Shown here one piece after another: positions 19,614 to 28,238 of a stretch of DNA of 64,000 nt. Under the pieces are notes generated by a model. It saw nothing but the letters and a program-made list of their open reading frames with translations, ran no database searches and was not told the origin of the DNA. A program made the position numbers and the translations under genes. Numbering within the stretch: the first letter of the stretch is position 1; every line of letters begins with the position of its first letter. Source of the stretch: Planosporangium flavigriseum (GTDB lineage Bacteria; Actinomycetota; Actinomycetes; Mycobacteriales; Micromonosporaceae); contig NZ_JAATVW010000008.1 in NCBI RefSeq assembly GCF_011947225.1, positions 124,001 to 188,000 on the forward strand, read 5' to 3'.

Positions 19614-21134
19614 ATGAGCGTGCGTCGTGTGATGGGCACAGAGGTCGAATACGGCGTGTCGGTGCCGGGGCAGTCCGGCGCGAACCCGATGGTGACCTCC
19701 TCGCAGGTGGTGAACGCCTACGGTGCGCGGCCCGAGTTGACCAGAGGTGGCCGCGCCCGCTGGGACTACGAGGAGGAGTCGCCGCTGCGCGACGCTCGCG
19801 GCTTCAGCTACTCCGGTGCCCTCTACGACCCCGCTGAAGCGCTCGCGGACGAGGACCTCGGCCTCGCGAACGTGATACTGACCAACGGTGCCCGCCTCTA
19901 CGTCGACCACGCCCACCCGGAGTACTCCACCCCCGAGGTGACCAACCCCCGTGACGTGGTGCTGTGGGACAAGGCGGGGGAGCGGGTGATGGCCGAGGCG
20001 TCCCGCCGGGCGGCCACCATCCCCGGCAGTCACGTGATCCACCTCTACAAGAACAACACTGACAACAAGGGCGCTAGCTACGGCGCGCACGAGAACTACC
20101 TGATGCGCCGGTCGACGCCGTTCGCCGACATCGTGGTGCACCTGACGCCCTTCTTCGTCACCCGCCAGATCGTCTGCGGGGCCGGGCGGGTCGGCATCGG
20201 GCAGGACGGCAACACCCCGGGCTTCCAGATCTCGCAGCGCGCCGACTTCTTCGAGGTCGAGGTCGGTCTGGAGACCACGCTCAAGCGGCCCATCATCAAC
20301 ACCCGCGACGAGCCGCACGCCGACGCCGACAAGTACCGACGGCTGCACGTCATCATCGGCGACGCCAACCTCTCCGAGATTTCCACGTACCTGAAGGTCG
20401 GCACGACCTCCCTGGTCCTGGCGATGATCGAAGACAAGGCGCTGCCCGGCGATCTCGGCATCGCCGACCCCGTCAGCGAGCTCAAGGCCGTCAGCCACGA
20501 CCCGTCGCTCAAGCACCTCATCCGCATGCGGGACGGGCGTCGGCTGACCGCCCTGGACATTCAGTGGGCGTTCTATGAACGCGCCCGGGCCTACGCCGAG
20601 GCCCGCCGAGGCGAGGACGAGGCCGAAGAGGTCACCTTCGACGTACTGGATCGCTGGGAGAGCATCCTCGACCGCCTCGGTCGCGACCCCGCGCTGTGCG
20701 CCGACGAGCTGGACTGGGTGGCCAAACTGCGCCTGCTGGAGGGCTACCGCGACCGCGAGTCCCTCGGATGGGCATCGCACAAGCTGCAACTGGTCGACCT
20801 GCAGTACTCCGACGTGCGACTGGAGAAGGGCCTCTACCACCGCCTGGTCGCGCGTGGCTCGATGAAGACGCTGTTCGGCGAGGAAGACGTGCGTCGGGCG
20901 ATGGTCGAACCGCCCGACGACACTCGTGCCTACTTCCGGGGCAGGTGCCTGGCGCAGTACGCCTCGGAGGTGGTTGCGGCGAGTTGGGACTCGGTCATCT
21001 TCGACGTGGGCAGGGAGTCGCTGGTCCGGGTTCCGATGATGGAGCCGGAGCGGGGGACGAAAAAGCACGTGGGCACCTTGTTCGATCGTTGCGCCAGCGC
21101 GAAGGACCTGCTTGAGGCGATCACGTCCGGGTAA
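19614..21134 (+). CDS. dop: Pup deamidase/depupylase
   Basis: 506 residues. It starts MSVRRVMGTEVEYGVS, where the Glu residues after the first strand coordinate Mg-ATP in the carboxylate-amine ligase fold shared with glutamine synthetase. Other family landmarks are the long Dop-loop region (about 35-80, LTRGGRARWDYEEESP), TNGARLYVDHAHPEYSTPEV, HLYKNNTDNKGASYG and [16 protein letters not shown]. Dop converts the C-terminal Gln of Pup to Glu and also removes Pup from substrates. The downstream Pup ends in GGQ, so it needs this enzyme. Distinguished from the paralogue pafA by the extra loop and length. Confidence 0.96.
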   Translation: MSVRRVMGTEVEYGVSVPGQSGANPMVTSSQVVNAYGARPELTRGGRARWDYEEESPLRDARGFSYSGALYDPAEALADEDLGLANVILTNGARLYVDHAHPEYSTPEVTNPRDVVLWDKAGERVMAEASRRAATIPGSHVIHLYKNNTDNKGASYGAHENYLMRRSTPFADIVVHLTPFFVTRQIVCGAGRVGIGQDGNTPGFQISQRADFFEVEVGLETTLKRPIINTRDEPHADADKYRRLHVIIGDANLSEISTYLKVGTTSLVLAMIEDKALPGDLGIADPVSELKAVSHDPSLKHLIRMRDGRRLTALDIQWAFYERARAYAEARRGEDEAEEVTFDVLDRWESILDRLGRDPALCADELDWVAKLRLLEGYRDRESLGWASHKLQLVDLQYSDVRLEKGLYHRLVARGSMKTLFGEEDVRRAMVEPPDDTRAYFRGRCLAQYASEVVAASWDSVIFDVGRESLVRVPMMEPERGTKKHVGTLFDRCASAKDLLEAITSG

Positions 21135-21206
21135 CGTCGGAGGATCGCGGTACGTTGGCACGCACAAGGACGGCACGCATCGGCGATGCGCTGAAGGAGG
21201 CCCGAT

Positions 21207-21425
21207 ATGGCAACTCGTGAACCCGGGGGACGGGCGCAGTCCGGCCGCTCCCGCCGTGACGAAGAGATCGACGAGGCGCCGGCTGCCGAGGCCAGCGCCG
21301 AAGCGGCGGAGCGTCACGAGAAGTTGAGCGAGGACGTCGACGACCTGCTCGACGAGATCGACTCGGTTCTTGAGGAGAACGCAGAGGAGTTCGTTCGGGG
21401 TTACGTCCAAAAAGGCGGACAGTGA
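21207..21425 (+). CDS. pup: Prokaryotic ubiquitin-like protein Pup
   Basis: 72 residues, acidic and largely disordered, with a helical Arc-binding segment (about 33-62, AERHEKLSEDVDDLLDEIDS) and the C-terminus VQKGGQ. The terminal Gln must be deamidated by Dop before PafA can link Pup to substrate lysines. AAGGAGG lies 7-8 nt before the ATG. The length and the GGQ end are typical of actinobacterial Pup. It is 72 bp after dop. Confidence 0.97.
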   Translation: MATREPGGRAQSGRSRRDEEIDEAPAAEASAEAAERHEKLSEDVDDLLDEIDSVLEENAEEFVRGYVQKGGQ

Positions 21426-21479
21426 CGCTTATTTCCGAGTAAATCGGACAAAGCGCGGCCTATCGGCGACCGCGACGAA

Positions 21480-21934
21480 TTGCGTCGCTGTCGGGACTGC
21501 GGTGAGTGGAGACCGCTAACCGAGCTTGCAGTAGCAGCCGGCGCCCAAGTGGCAACGGCAGCTGCTGCAAGCCGTGTTACACGTGCGTTCAGTGGCTAGC
21601 CCCGCGAAGCGCTCGCCAGTATCACCTGAGGCGTCGGTACCGCATCGGCCAGAAGGAGTTTGGGGCACTGCTGGCCGAGCAGGGCGGCGTCTGCGCAATC
21701 TGCGGCACACCCGACCCCGAGCGTGTTGACCACGATCATGTGTTCGGTAACGTACGTGGCATTCTCTGCTTCAACTGCAACGGCGGCCTGGGTCAGTTCT
21801 CCGGCGATGTCCGGAGGCTGAGCGAGGCGATCAGATACCTGAAAGGAACCACGTGGCAGCGGGTCTCGATCCATCCGGGCGTCTACCGGCTGTATTCACC
21901 ACGCCGGGAACTTCGTCGTTCACCGAGTTCCTGA
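21480..21934 (+). pseudogene. Endonuclease VII-like HNH protein between pup and prcB, apparently frameshifted
   Basis: The main part reads RYRIGQKEFGALLAEQGGVC then [22 protein letters not shown] and [12 protein letters not shown]: the DHDH catalytic motif with flanking CxxC pairs of the recombination endonuclease VII family. This frame can only start at GTG 21506. The N-terminal zinc half that the family needs, CRDCGEWRPLTEL, is encoded just upstream (about 21489-21530) in another frame, while its second half, CCKPCY, is in the main frame; a one-base deletion (or two-base insertion) between about 21530 and 21560 would explain this. The only start codon in the first frame is TTG 21480. The end, HPGVYRLYS, is family-like and overlaps prcB by 82 bp. 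Confidence 0.65.
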
Positions 21935-22692
21935 GCATGGCCGCTCCGGAACTGCTGCCCGGCCGGCGCCCGTTGCCCGCTGGCGCGTCAGCCGAGGTCG
22001 GACCGCACGCGACCACGATCGTCGCGCTCACCTGCGCGGACGGTGTGGTGATGGCTGGCGATCGGCGGGCCACGATGGGCAACCTCATCGCCAGTCGGGA
22101 CATCGAGAAGGTCTTCGCCGCCGATGCGTACTCGCTGGTCGGCATCGCCGGAACCGCCGGTGTGGGCATCGAGCTCATGCGGTTGTTCCAGGTCGAACTG
22201 GAGCACTACGAGAAGATCGAGGGCGCGATGCTCTCGTTGCACGGCAAGGCCAACCGGTTGGCGACGATGATCCGCAACAACCTCGGCGCCGCGCTGCAGG
22301 GACTCGCGGTGATCCCGCTCTTCGCCGGGTTCGATGTGGACGCCGAGGACCCCGGCCACGCCGGGCGTATCTTCAGCTTCGACATCGCCGGCGGGGTCTA
22401 CGAGGAGAAGGGCTTCGACGCCATCGGCTCCGGTTCGCTGTTCGCGAAGTCGGCGTTGAAGAAGCGCTACCGCGCCGGGGTGAGCCTCGACGAGGGGGTC
22501 CGGCTGGCGATGGAGGCGCTGTACGACGCCGCCGATGACGACACCGCCACCGGCGGCCCCGACCTGATCCGGAAGGTGTACCCGGTCGTCATGACCGCGA
22601 CCGCGGAGGGCTCGCGCCGGCTGACCGACGAGGAAGCGGGTGAGGTGGCCGAGGCCGTGGTCCGCGACCGGATGGAAAACCCGGGCGGCTGA
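21853..22692 (+). CDS. prcB: 20S proteasome beta subunit
   Basis: 279 residues. The propeptide runs to residue 53 and ends GPHA; cleavage exposes Thr54 of [11 protein letters not shown], the N-terminal nucleophile, followed by [13 protein letters not shown] with the catalytic Asp and the Lys of IEKVF. It forms the two inner rings of the 20S core. The GTG start at 21853 is preferred over ATG 21937 because the propeptide segment SSFTEFL...APELLPG is conserved in other actinobacterial PrcB proteins; this means the gene overlaps the endonuclease gene by 82 bp in a different frame. Confidence 0.96.
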   Translation: MAAGLDPSGRLPAVFTTPGTSSFTEFLSMAAPELLPGRRPLPAGASAEVGPHATTIVALTCADGVVMAGDRRATMGNLIASRDIEKVFAADAYSLVGIAGTAGVGIELMRLFQVELEHYEKIEGAMLSLHGKANRLATMIRNNLGAALQGLAVIPLFAGFDVDAEDPGHAGRIFSFDIAGGVYEEKGFDAIGSGSLFAKSALKKRYRAGVSLDEGVRLAMEALYDAADDDTATGGPDLIRKVYPVVMTATAEGSRRLTDEEAGEVAEAVVRDRMENPGG

Positions 22693-22744
22693 CGCCCACA
22701 CCAGTTCGTAAGCGACGATCGCCGTAAAGGAGACGCAACCCGCC

Positions 22745-23572
22745 GTGGCCATGCAGTTCTATGCCTCGCCCGAGCAGATCATGCGGGACCGCTCGGAGTA
22801 CGCCCGCAAGGGAATCGCCCGTGGGCGCAGCGTCGTCGTGCTCACCTACGAGGGTGGGGTGCTCTTCGTCGCCGAGAACGTGTCGACCGCCCTGCACAAG
22901 GTCAGTGAGCTTTACGACCGGATCGGGTTCGCCGCGGTCGGCCGGTTCAACGAGCTGGAGAACCTGCGCGCCGCCGGGGTCCGCATGGCGGACCTGCGCG
23001 GGTACTCCTACGACCGCCGGGACGTGACCGCCAGGTCTCTCGCCAACGCGTACGCCCAGACCCTCGGCGCGATCTTCACCGAGCAGTCCAAGCCGTTCGA
23101 GGTGGAGATCTGCGTGGCGGAGGTCGGTTCCCGGCCGGAGCGCGACGAGCTCTACCGGCTGACATACGACGGGTCGTTGCAGGACGAGCCGGGCACGATC
23201 GCGATGGGTGGCCAGGCGGACGCCATCTCGCAGGTGCTCAAGGCCCGTCACCGCCCGGACATGTCCCTGCGTGATGCGGTCCAGCTCGCGGTGCAGTCGT
23301 TGGGCAGCGTCGGGGGAGAGGGCGGCCAGCCGCGCAAGTTGGAAGCCAGTCAGCTTGAGGTGGCGGTGCTCGATCGTCGCCGGCCCGGGCGTACGTTCCG
23401 GCGGATCACGGGAGCAGCGCTGGCTCCGCTGCTCGCCCCCGAGGACGGGGCCGGTAAGAAGGGCGGGGCGCCGGTGGAGCCGGCCGAGGGGCCGAAGATC
23501 GCAGAGCCGGGCCCGTCACCGGCGGACAAGTCCCCGGGCGGGGTCGACCCCGTCGCCGACGGCGAGGGGTAA
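22745..23572 (+). CDS. prcA: 20S proteasome alpha subunit
   Basis: 275 residues. It starts [23 protein letters not shown], the gate-forming N-terminal segment, and continues [18 protein letters not shown] and [18 protein letters not shown]-like alpha-subunit segments; it lacks the catalytic Thr. It forms the outer rings that contact Arc/Mpa. The tail from about 225 is a charged low-complexity stretch, longer than in mycobacteria. AAAGGAG lies 12 nt before GTG 22745, 52 bp after prcB. Same operon as prcB. Confidence 0.96.
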   Translation: MAMQFYASPEQIMRDRSEYARKGIARGRSVVVLTYEGGVLFVAENVSTALHKVSELYDRIGFAAVGRFNELENLRAAGVRMADLRGYSYDRRDVTARSLANAYAQTLGAIFTEQSKPFEVEICVAEVGSRPERDELYRLTYDGSLQDEPGTIAMGGQADAISQVLKARHRPDMSLRDAVQLAVQSLGSVGGEGGQPRKLEASQLEVAVLDRRRPGRTFRRITGAALAPLLAPEDGAGKKGGAPVEPAEGPKIAEPGPSPADKSPGGVDPVADGEG

Positions 23573-23596
23573 GCCCGCCGCTCACATCCGTACACG

Positions 23597-23633
23597 ACCG
23601 TGCCCGGCTCTCTTCGCGAGGGCCGGGCACGGT
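23597..23633. terminator. Terminator hairpin after prcA
   Basis: Perfect 12-bp arms ACCGTGCCCGGC and GCCGGGCACGGT with a 13-nt loop that contains a further CTC/GAG pairing around TTCG. It lies 25 bp after the prcA stop and 20 bp before the stop of the convergent DUF2304 gene, so it can serve both. Confidence 0.8.
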
Positions 23634-23653
23634 TCGTTGCGCGTCGGGTGGGA

Positions 23654-24052
23654 TCAGGCCGGCGGCTCAGTCGGAGCCAGCAGGGTCGGGGCGGGCAGCA
23701 GCCCCCGGTCGCGATTGAGGATTTCGGCGTCCCGGATGGCGACCGTGCGGACCAGTTCCGTGGTGCGCTGCTCGCTGCTCTGCAGGCGCAGGTAGAGGCT
23801 GAGGACCGCGAAGACGAACGCCACGATCAGCGCGTACAGCAGCAGGTCCGCGCCGCGGCCGACCCCGAAGATGTGCTTGGCCACCCAGGACGTGGCTTCC
23901 GGCTGCAGCACCGCGAACGCATTGAGGAACAGGAAGGCGATGAACGCCAGGCGCTTGCTCGCCCGCATCCGCGCGCCGTGCTGACCGCGGACGAACACGA
24001 TCAGGAAACCGAGGACCGCAGCCAGCAGGACGGCCTGAATCAGAAGCTTCAT
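23654..24052 (-). CDS. DUF2304 small membrane protein
   Basis: 132 residues with three hydrophobic segments (LIQAVLLAAVLGFLIVFV, LAFIAFLFLNAFAVL, LLLYALIVAFVFAVLSLYL) and a C-terminal coiled stretch ending in an APTLLAPTEPPA tail. The layout matches DUF2304, small proteins encoded next to GT2 enzymes such as the gene 4 bp upstream. The pair probably works together in transfer of a sugar to a membrane lipid; the role of DUF2304 itself is not known. Confidence 0.85.
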   Translation of the reverse strand: MKLLIQAVLLAAVLGFLIVFVRGQHGARMRASKRLAFIAFLFLNAFAVLQPEATSWVAKHIFGVGRGADLLLYALIVAFVFAVLSLYLRLQSSEQRTTELVRTVAIRDAEILNRDRGLLPAPTLLAPTEPPA

Positions 24053-24056
24053 CGGA

Positions 24057-24746
24057 CTACCTCCCGCGCCGGGACATCGAGACGTCGAAGAGGATGTTGA
24101 CGCCGTTGATCAGGGACTGGCCCTTCGCGCGCGAGTACTCCGTGTAGAGAACCGTCACCGGGCACTCCGCGACGCGCCAGGAGGACCGGGCGAGGGCCGT
24201 GGCGATCTCGGAGGCGTGGGCCATCCCGTTCTGGCTGATGCGCAGGGCTTCGGCCGGACCCCGGGTGAAAAGGCGCAGGCCGTTGTGCGCGTCGGTCAAC
24301 TTGAGACGGCGAGCGGTGGGGCTCAGGGCGACGACGGTGCGCAGGACGACCCGCTTGATCCACGGCACGGTTTCGGCGCTCGTGAGGAAGCGCGAGCCGA
24401 GCACGACGTCGGCCTTGCCGGAGCGGGCCAGGTCGAGCATCGTGAGGACGTCCTCGACCCGGTGCTGGCCGTCGGCGTCGAAAGTGACGAAGTAGCTGCT
24501 TCCGGTGCGGCCCAAGGCGTAGCGCAGGCCTGTCTGCAGCGCCGCGCCCTGGCCCAAGTTGATCGGATGGCGGACGAGGTGGGCTCGGGTACCGAGGATC
24601 TGCTGTGCGGAGGCGTCGGAACTGCCGTCGTCGACGCAGACGACATTCGGGAAGGTCTGCAGGACATTCTCGAGGACGTCGGCAATCACCTTCTCCTCGT
24701 TGTAGACGGGGATGATGATCCACACGTCCTCGTTGCCCCTGGCCAC
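24057..24746 (-). CDS. Glycosyltransferase family 2 (dolichyl-phosphate-type)
   Basis: 229 residues from GTG 24746, chosen because AGGGG is about 7 nt upstream and the fold begins soon after (WIIIPVYNEEKVIADVL); the frame is open to 24800. GT2 motifs: VDDGSSDAS, NLGQGAALQTGL, the metal-binding FDADGQH and LGSRFL. It resembles polyprenyl-phosphate mannosyl/glucosyl transferases. The DUF2304 gene follows after 4 bp. Confidence 0.88.
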   Translation of the reverse strand: MARGNEDVWIIIPVYNEEKVIADVLENVLQTFPNVVCVDDGSSDASAQQILGTRAHLVRHPINLGQGAALQTGLRYALGRTGSSYFVTFDADGQHRVEDVLTMLDLARSGKADVVLGSRFLTSAETVPWIKRVVLRTVVALSPTARRLKLTDAHNGLRLFTRGPAEALRISQNGMAHASEIATALARSSWRVAECPVTVLYTEYSRAKGQSLINGVNILFDVSMSRRGR

Positions 24747-24807
24747 TCGCTCACCCCTAGAATTCGTTCGCGCGGTCATCGTAGCGGCTGCTCTGACCAA
24801 CGACCGA

Positions 24808-25845
24808 TCACACCAATGGGCGCACGAGGCGCCAGTACGCCCGCATGACGGCGTTGAGCGGGGTGACCACGCCGGGCAGCTCGATCGCGCTCGTGGAGAG
24901 CTGGTCGGTCAGCAGGGCCATCCACTGCCGGTCGGGAACGACACGCTCGGCCTGCAGCAGCCGCCGCCGTCGCCGGATGTGGCCGGCGTGGCCGATCAGC
25001 CATCGCCAGCTTCGCAGCTTGGCCCGCAGCCATCCCTGCTTGGCGGCGAGCGGCACCATGCCCAGTTCGAGGCTGAGCAGCGCGGGTGACAGCAGCAGGA
25101 GCGCCCGCCACCCCCACAGCGTGGCGAGGAACATGAGCCGGTTGCGCTCGATCATGTAGAACTTGAACTCGTTGCGGGAGAATTCGTACCGGTGCACGGC
25201 GACCGCGTCGGGGACGTAAACCACGCGCAGGCCGCGCCGCCACGTGCGAATCGACAGCTCGGTGTCCTCGTGGTAGGCGAAGTACTCCACGTCGAAGCCG
25301 CCCAGCTCCACCCACAGCGAGCGGCGCATCAGCAGGCAGGCGCCACTGGCGGTCACGACGTCGACCGGCTCCGTGCCCTCCTCCGGCTCACCCAGGCGCC
25401 CGGCCCAGCTCAGCCCCAGCACGTGGACCGGGTTGCCGGCGGAGTTGATCAGACGGGGATCGTCGGCCAGCCGGATACTGGCGCCGGCGATTCCGATCCC
25501 GGGGCGGGCGGCCTCCTCGACCAGCCGGGCCATCGTGTTCGGCTCGACGATCGCGTCACCGTTGACCAGCGCGATGTACTCGCCGGTCGCAGCCATGGCG
25601 CCGGCGTTGCAGCCGCCGGCGAAGCCCAGGTTCTCGCCCGGGCGTACGACGGTCACGCCGGGCAGCTTTTCGAGGACCTCGACGTCGTCGGTGGTGCACC
25701 CGTTGTCGACGAGCACCACGTCGACCGCCGCCTTCTCCGATGCCAGCAGCGCCTCCACGCCGCGGCGCAGCCACGGCTCGGCCTGCCACGCGAGAACGAT
25801 CGCGCTGACGCGCGGCAGCGCGTCGCTCTCTCGATTGGTGGTCAT
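24808..25845 (-). CDS. Glycosyltransferase family 2, rhamnosyltransferase-like
   Basis: 345 residues from ATG 25845, which has AGGAG 7 nt upstream; the open frame extends to 25914 without support. Motifs: VSAIVLAWQAEPWLRRGVEA, VDNGCTTDD, the ENLGFAGGCNAG loop, LVNGDAIVEP in the DxD position, and a GGFDVEYFAYHEDTELSIR segment typical of GT2 rhamnosyl/galactofuranosyl transferases. A hydrophobic stretch at about 235-265 probably anchors it to the membrane. It lies upstream of the GT2-DUF2304 pair on the same strand and likely belongs with it. Confidence 0.88.
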   Translation of the reverse strand: MTTNRESDALPRVSAIVLAWQAEPWLRRGVEALLASEKAAVDVVLVDNGCTTDDVEVLEKLPGVTVVRPGENLGFAGGCNAGAMAATGEYIALVNGDAIVEPNTMARLVEEAARPGIGIAGASIRLADDPRLINSAGNPVHVLGLSWAGRLGEPEEGTEPVDVVTASGACLLMRRSLWVELGGFDVEYFAYHEDTELSIRTWRRGLRVVYVPDAVAVHRYEFSRNEFKFYMIERNRLMFLATLWGWRALLLLSPALLSLELGMVPLAAKQGWLRAKLRSWRWLIGHAGHIRRRRRLLQAERVVPDRQWMALLTDQLSTSAIELPGVVTPLNAVMRAYWRLVRPLV

Positions 25846-25935
25846 CGTCGATCTCCTGTCGGTCCGCTCGTAGCTCGCGCACGACAGGGTAGCCGCATTC
25901 GGATTGGCGTTCATGAAACGGGCAAAGTGTGTTGC

Positions 25936-25941
25936 TACATT
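25936..25941 (+). promoter_or_regulatory. -10 box upstream of the gntR leader
   Basis: TACATT, followed by 6 nt and an ATG (25948) that opens a 19-codon reading frame ahead of the GntR gene. The spacing is the same as for other leaderless genes in this window. Confidence 0.45.
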
Positions 25942-25947
25942 AAGACA

Positions 25948-26007
25948 ATGGGTGACACGAAGCGGGCGGTGCCGGGCACCGCCCGCTCACCGCGGGCGAT
26001 GCGATAG
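25948..26007 (+). CDS. Possible 19-residue leader peptide before gntR
   Basis: ATG 25948 to TAG 26005-26007 encodes a basic 19-mer beginning MGDTKRAVPG. It starts 6 nt after a TACATT box, spans a strong hairpin (25961-25987) and its stop codon shares the G with the GTG start of the GntR regulator. That arrangement could couple translation of the regulator to the leader, or let ribosome position decide hairpin folding. There is no homology support; it could be a chance ORF. Confidence 0.35.
   Translation: MGDTKRAVPGTARSPRAMR
25961..25987 (+). promoter_or_regulatory. Hairpin 19 bp before the gntR start
   Basis: Perfect 13-bp arms AGCGGGCGGTGCC and GGCACCGCCCGCT around a single base. In RNA it would form a stable stem inside the putative leader ORF and close to the gntR start; in DNA it could be an operator for GntR autoregulation. 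Confidence 0.5.
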
Positions 26008-26387
26008 TGATCAACGTCGACCCGCACTCGCCGGTCCCACCGTACGAGCAGGTCCGATCCCAGATCGCGGCCCTGGCCCGGGATGGCCACCTGTCGGCAG
26101 GCACCCGGCTCCCCACCGTCCGCCAGCTCGCGGGCGACCTCGGCCTCGCCGTCAACACCGTGGCGCGGACGTACCGGGAGTTGGAGGCGGCCGGCCTGGT
26201 CGAGACCCGGGGCCGGCACGGCACGTTCGTGACGCACCGCGCCGCCTGCGTGCCCGTCGAGGCTGAGCGGCTCGCGGCCCGGTATGCGGAGGAGACCCGC
26301 CGCCTGGGCCTCGATCCGGCTCAGGCGCTGGGCCTGGTCCGCGCGGCGCTCGGGCAGCCCGAACCGGGGCTCGGCGCGGGCGCCTGA
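26007..26387 (+). CDS. GntR-family regulator, YtrA subfamily
   Basis: 126 residues. The winged helix is clear: PPYEQVRSQIAALARDGHLS, RLPTVRQLAGDLGLAVNTVA and RTYRELEAAGLVETRGRHGTFV. Only about 45 residues follow, so it is the short YtrA type, which usually controls an adjacent ABC transporter; none is next to it here. The GTG start overlaps the stop of a possible leader peptide by one base. Its targets may be itself or the divergent glycosyltransferase genes. Confidence 0.88.
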   Translation: MINVDPHSPVPPYEQVRSQIAALARDGHLSAGTRLPTVRQLAGDLGLAVNTVARTYRELEAAGLVETRGRHGTFVTHRAACVPVEAERLAARYAEETRRLGLDPAQALGLVRAALGQPEPGLGAGA

Positions 26388-26517
26388 CCCCGGGCGCTGG
26401 CCCGCGAGTCGCCGGTACCGCCGTGATCGGCCGCCCAGGAGCCGTCTAGGCGGATCATGCCAGAAATCAGGTGCGATCCAGGCCGGATCGCTACGGCAGG
26501 AATGCTCCCTCGGCGGC

Positions 26518-26529
26518 TAATGTCTTTCC
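26518..26529 (+). promoter_or_regulatory. -10 box for pafA (leaderless)
   Basis: TAATGT at 26518-26523, then 6 nt and the pafA ATG, with no ribosome binding site. Confidence 0.55.
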
Positions 26530-27888
26530 ATGGACCGGCGCATCTTCGGACTGGAGACCGAGTACGGGGTCACCTGTACCTACCGTGGGCAGCGGCGGCT
26601 GTCCCCGGACGAGGTGGCGCGTTACCTATTCCGCCGGGTCGTGTCGTGGGGCCGTTCGAGCAACGTGTTCCTGCGCAACGGCGCGCGGCTGTATCTGGAC
26701 GTCGGCTCGCATCCGGAGTACGCGACTCCGGAGTGCGACTCTGTGCCCGACCTGGTCATGCACGACCGCGCGGGCGAGCGCATCCTCGAGGGTCTGCTCG
26801 TCGACGCGGAGAAGCGGCTGCACGACGAGGGCATCGCGGGCGAGATCTACCTTTTCAAGAACAACACGGACTCGGCCGGCAACTCATACGGCTGCCATGA
26901 GAACTACCTGGTCAGCAGACACGGGGAGTTCGGGCGGCTGGCCGACGTCCTGATTCCTTTCCTGGTCACCCGCCAGCTCATCTGCGGCGCCGGCAAGGTG
27001 CTGCAGACCCCGCGGGGGGCCGTGTACTGCCTGTCCCAGCGTGCCGAGCACATCTGGGAGGGCGTCTCGTCGGCCACCACCCGCAGCCGGCCGATCATCA
27101 ACACGCGCGACGAGCCGCACGCCGACGCTGAGCGGTACCGGCGGCTGCACGTCATCGTGGGCGACTCCAACATGAACGAGGTCACGACGCTGCTGAAGGT
27201 CGGCAGCGCCGACATCGTGCTGCGGATGATCGAGGCCGGCGTTCCGGTGCGTGACCTGACCCTGGAGAACCCGATCCGGGCGATCCGCGAGGTCAGCCAC
27301 GACATCACCGGGCGGCGCAAGGTACGCCTGGCCAACGGCAAGGAGTGCAGTGCGCTGGAGATCCAGCAGGAGTACTTCGCCAGGGCCAGCGAGTTCGTCG
27401 AACGGCGGGGCGCCGACGCGGCGACGAAGCGGGTCGTGGACCTGTGGAGCCGGGTGCTGCAGGCGGTCGAGAGCGGTGACCTGTCCGGGGTGGACCGTGA
27501 GATCGACTGGGTCACGAAGCTGCGGACGATCGAGAGCTACCAGCGCAGGCACGATCTGCCGCTGTCGCATCCAAGGGTCGCGCAGATGGACCTGGCCTAC
27601 CACGACCTGCGGCGCGGTCGCGGCCTGTACGCCCTGCTGGAGAAGCGCGGCGCGGTCGACCGGGTCGCGACGGACGTGGAGATCTTCCAGGCCAAGGAGA
27701 CCCCACCGCAGACCACGCGGGCGCGGCTGCGCGGGGAGTTCATCCGGCACGCCCAGGAGCGTCGCCGCGACTTCACGGTCGACTGGGTGCACCTCAAGCT
27801 CAACGACCAGGCGCAGCGGACGGTCCTGTGCAAGGACCCGTTCCGGGCCTATGACGAGCGGGTCGACCGGCTGATCGCCAGTATGTGA
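26530..27888 (+). CDS. pafA: Pup-protein ligase
   Basis: 452 residues, the standard length. It begins [18 protein letters not shown], with the conserved Glu residues that bind Mg-ATP in the glutamine-synthetase-like fold; further landmarks are [40 protein letters not shown] and [18 protein letters not shown]. PafA phosphorylates the C-terminal Glu of deamidated Pup and joins it to a lysine of the target. It lacks the long Dop loop. A separate leaderless-type promoter suggests it is not simply cotranscribed with prcA. Confidence 0.97.
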   Translation: MDRRIFGLETEYGVTCTYRGQRRLSPDEVARYLFRRVVSWGRSSNVFLRNGARLYLDVGSHPEYATPECDSVPDLVMHDRAGERILEGLLVDAEKRLHDEGIAGEIYLFKNNTDSAGNSYGCHENYLVSRHGEFGRLADVLIPFLVTRQLICGAGKVLQTPRGAVYCLSQRAEHIWEGVSSATTRSRPIINTRDEPHADAERYRRLHVIVGDSNMNEVTTLLKVGSADIVLRMIEAGVPVRDLTLENPIRAIREVSHDITGRRKVRLANGKECSALEIQQEYFARASEFVERRGADAATKRVVDLWSRVLQAVESGDLSGVDREIDWVTKLRTIESYQRRHDLPLSHPRVAQMDLAYHDLRRGRGLYALLEKRGAVDRVATDVEIFQAKETPPQTTRARLRGEFIRHAQERRRDFTVDWVHLKLNDQAQRTVLCKDPFRAYDERVDRLIASM

Positions 27889-28229
27889 CCGGCGATCAGG
27901 TAGTGGGTAGGCTCGGCGACGCCATGGCACACGATGACCCAGTCGCCGAGTCGACCGCCCCGGCCGGGAGCGCCCAGCCGCCGTCCGCGGGCCCGGCCAC
28001 GTCCGCGGCTCCGGGCCGGTCGGTTGAGCTGCCCCTCCGCTCGGCTGAGCTGCCCCTCCGCTCGGACATGGTGGGCTGGGCGGTCCAGCGCGTCCGGCGG
28101 CGCCGGAACAGGATCTCCGCCGAGATCGAGCGCAACCGGCGCGGCGAGCCGGTCGTGCCCACCTGGGTCCTGACGGTGCTGCTCGCCGTGATCCTCGGCG
28201 GCTGGCTCGCCCTGGTGGTCCTGTCCTGA
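27885..28229 (+). CDS. Small C-tail-anchored membrane protein
   Basis: 114 residues from GTG 27885, which overlaps the pafA stop; ATG 27924 ([10 protein letters not shown]) is an alternative. The N-terminal half is Pro/Ala-rich and carries a duplicated LPLRS(A/D) unit from a tandem 24-nt repeat near 28026-28069. A basic stretch ([20 protein letters not shown]) precedes one C-terminal membrane segment ([20 protein letters not shown]). Small proteins of this shape follow pafA in related actinomycetes as I recall; function unknown. Confidence 0.65.
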   Translation: MTGDQVVGRLGDAMAHDDPVAESTAPAGSAQPPSAGPATSAAPGRSVELPLRSAELPLRSDMVGWAVQRVRRRRNRISAEIERNRRGEPVVPTWVLTVLLAVILGGWLALVVLS

Positions 28230-28238
28230 CCGCTCCGC

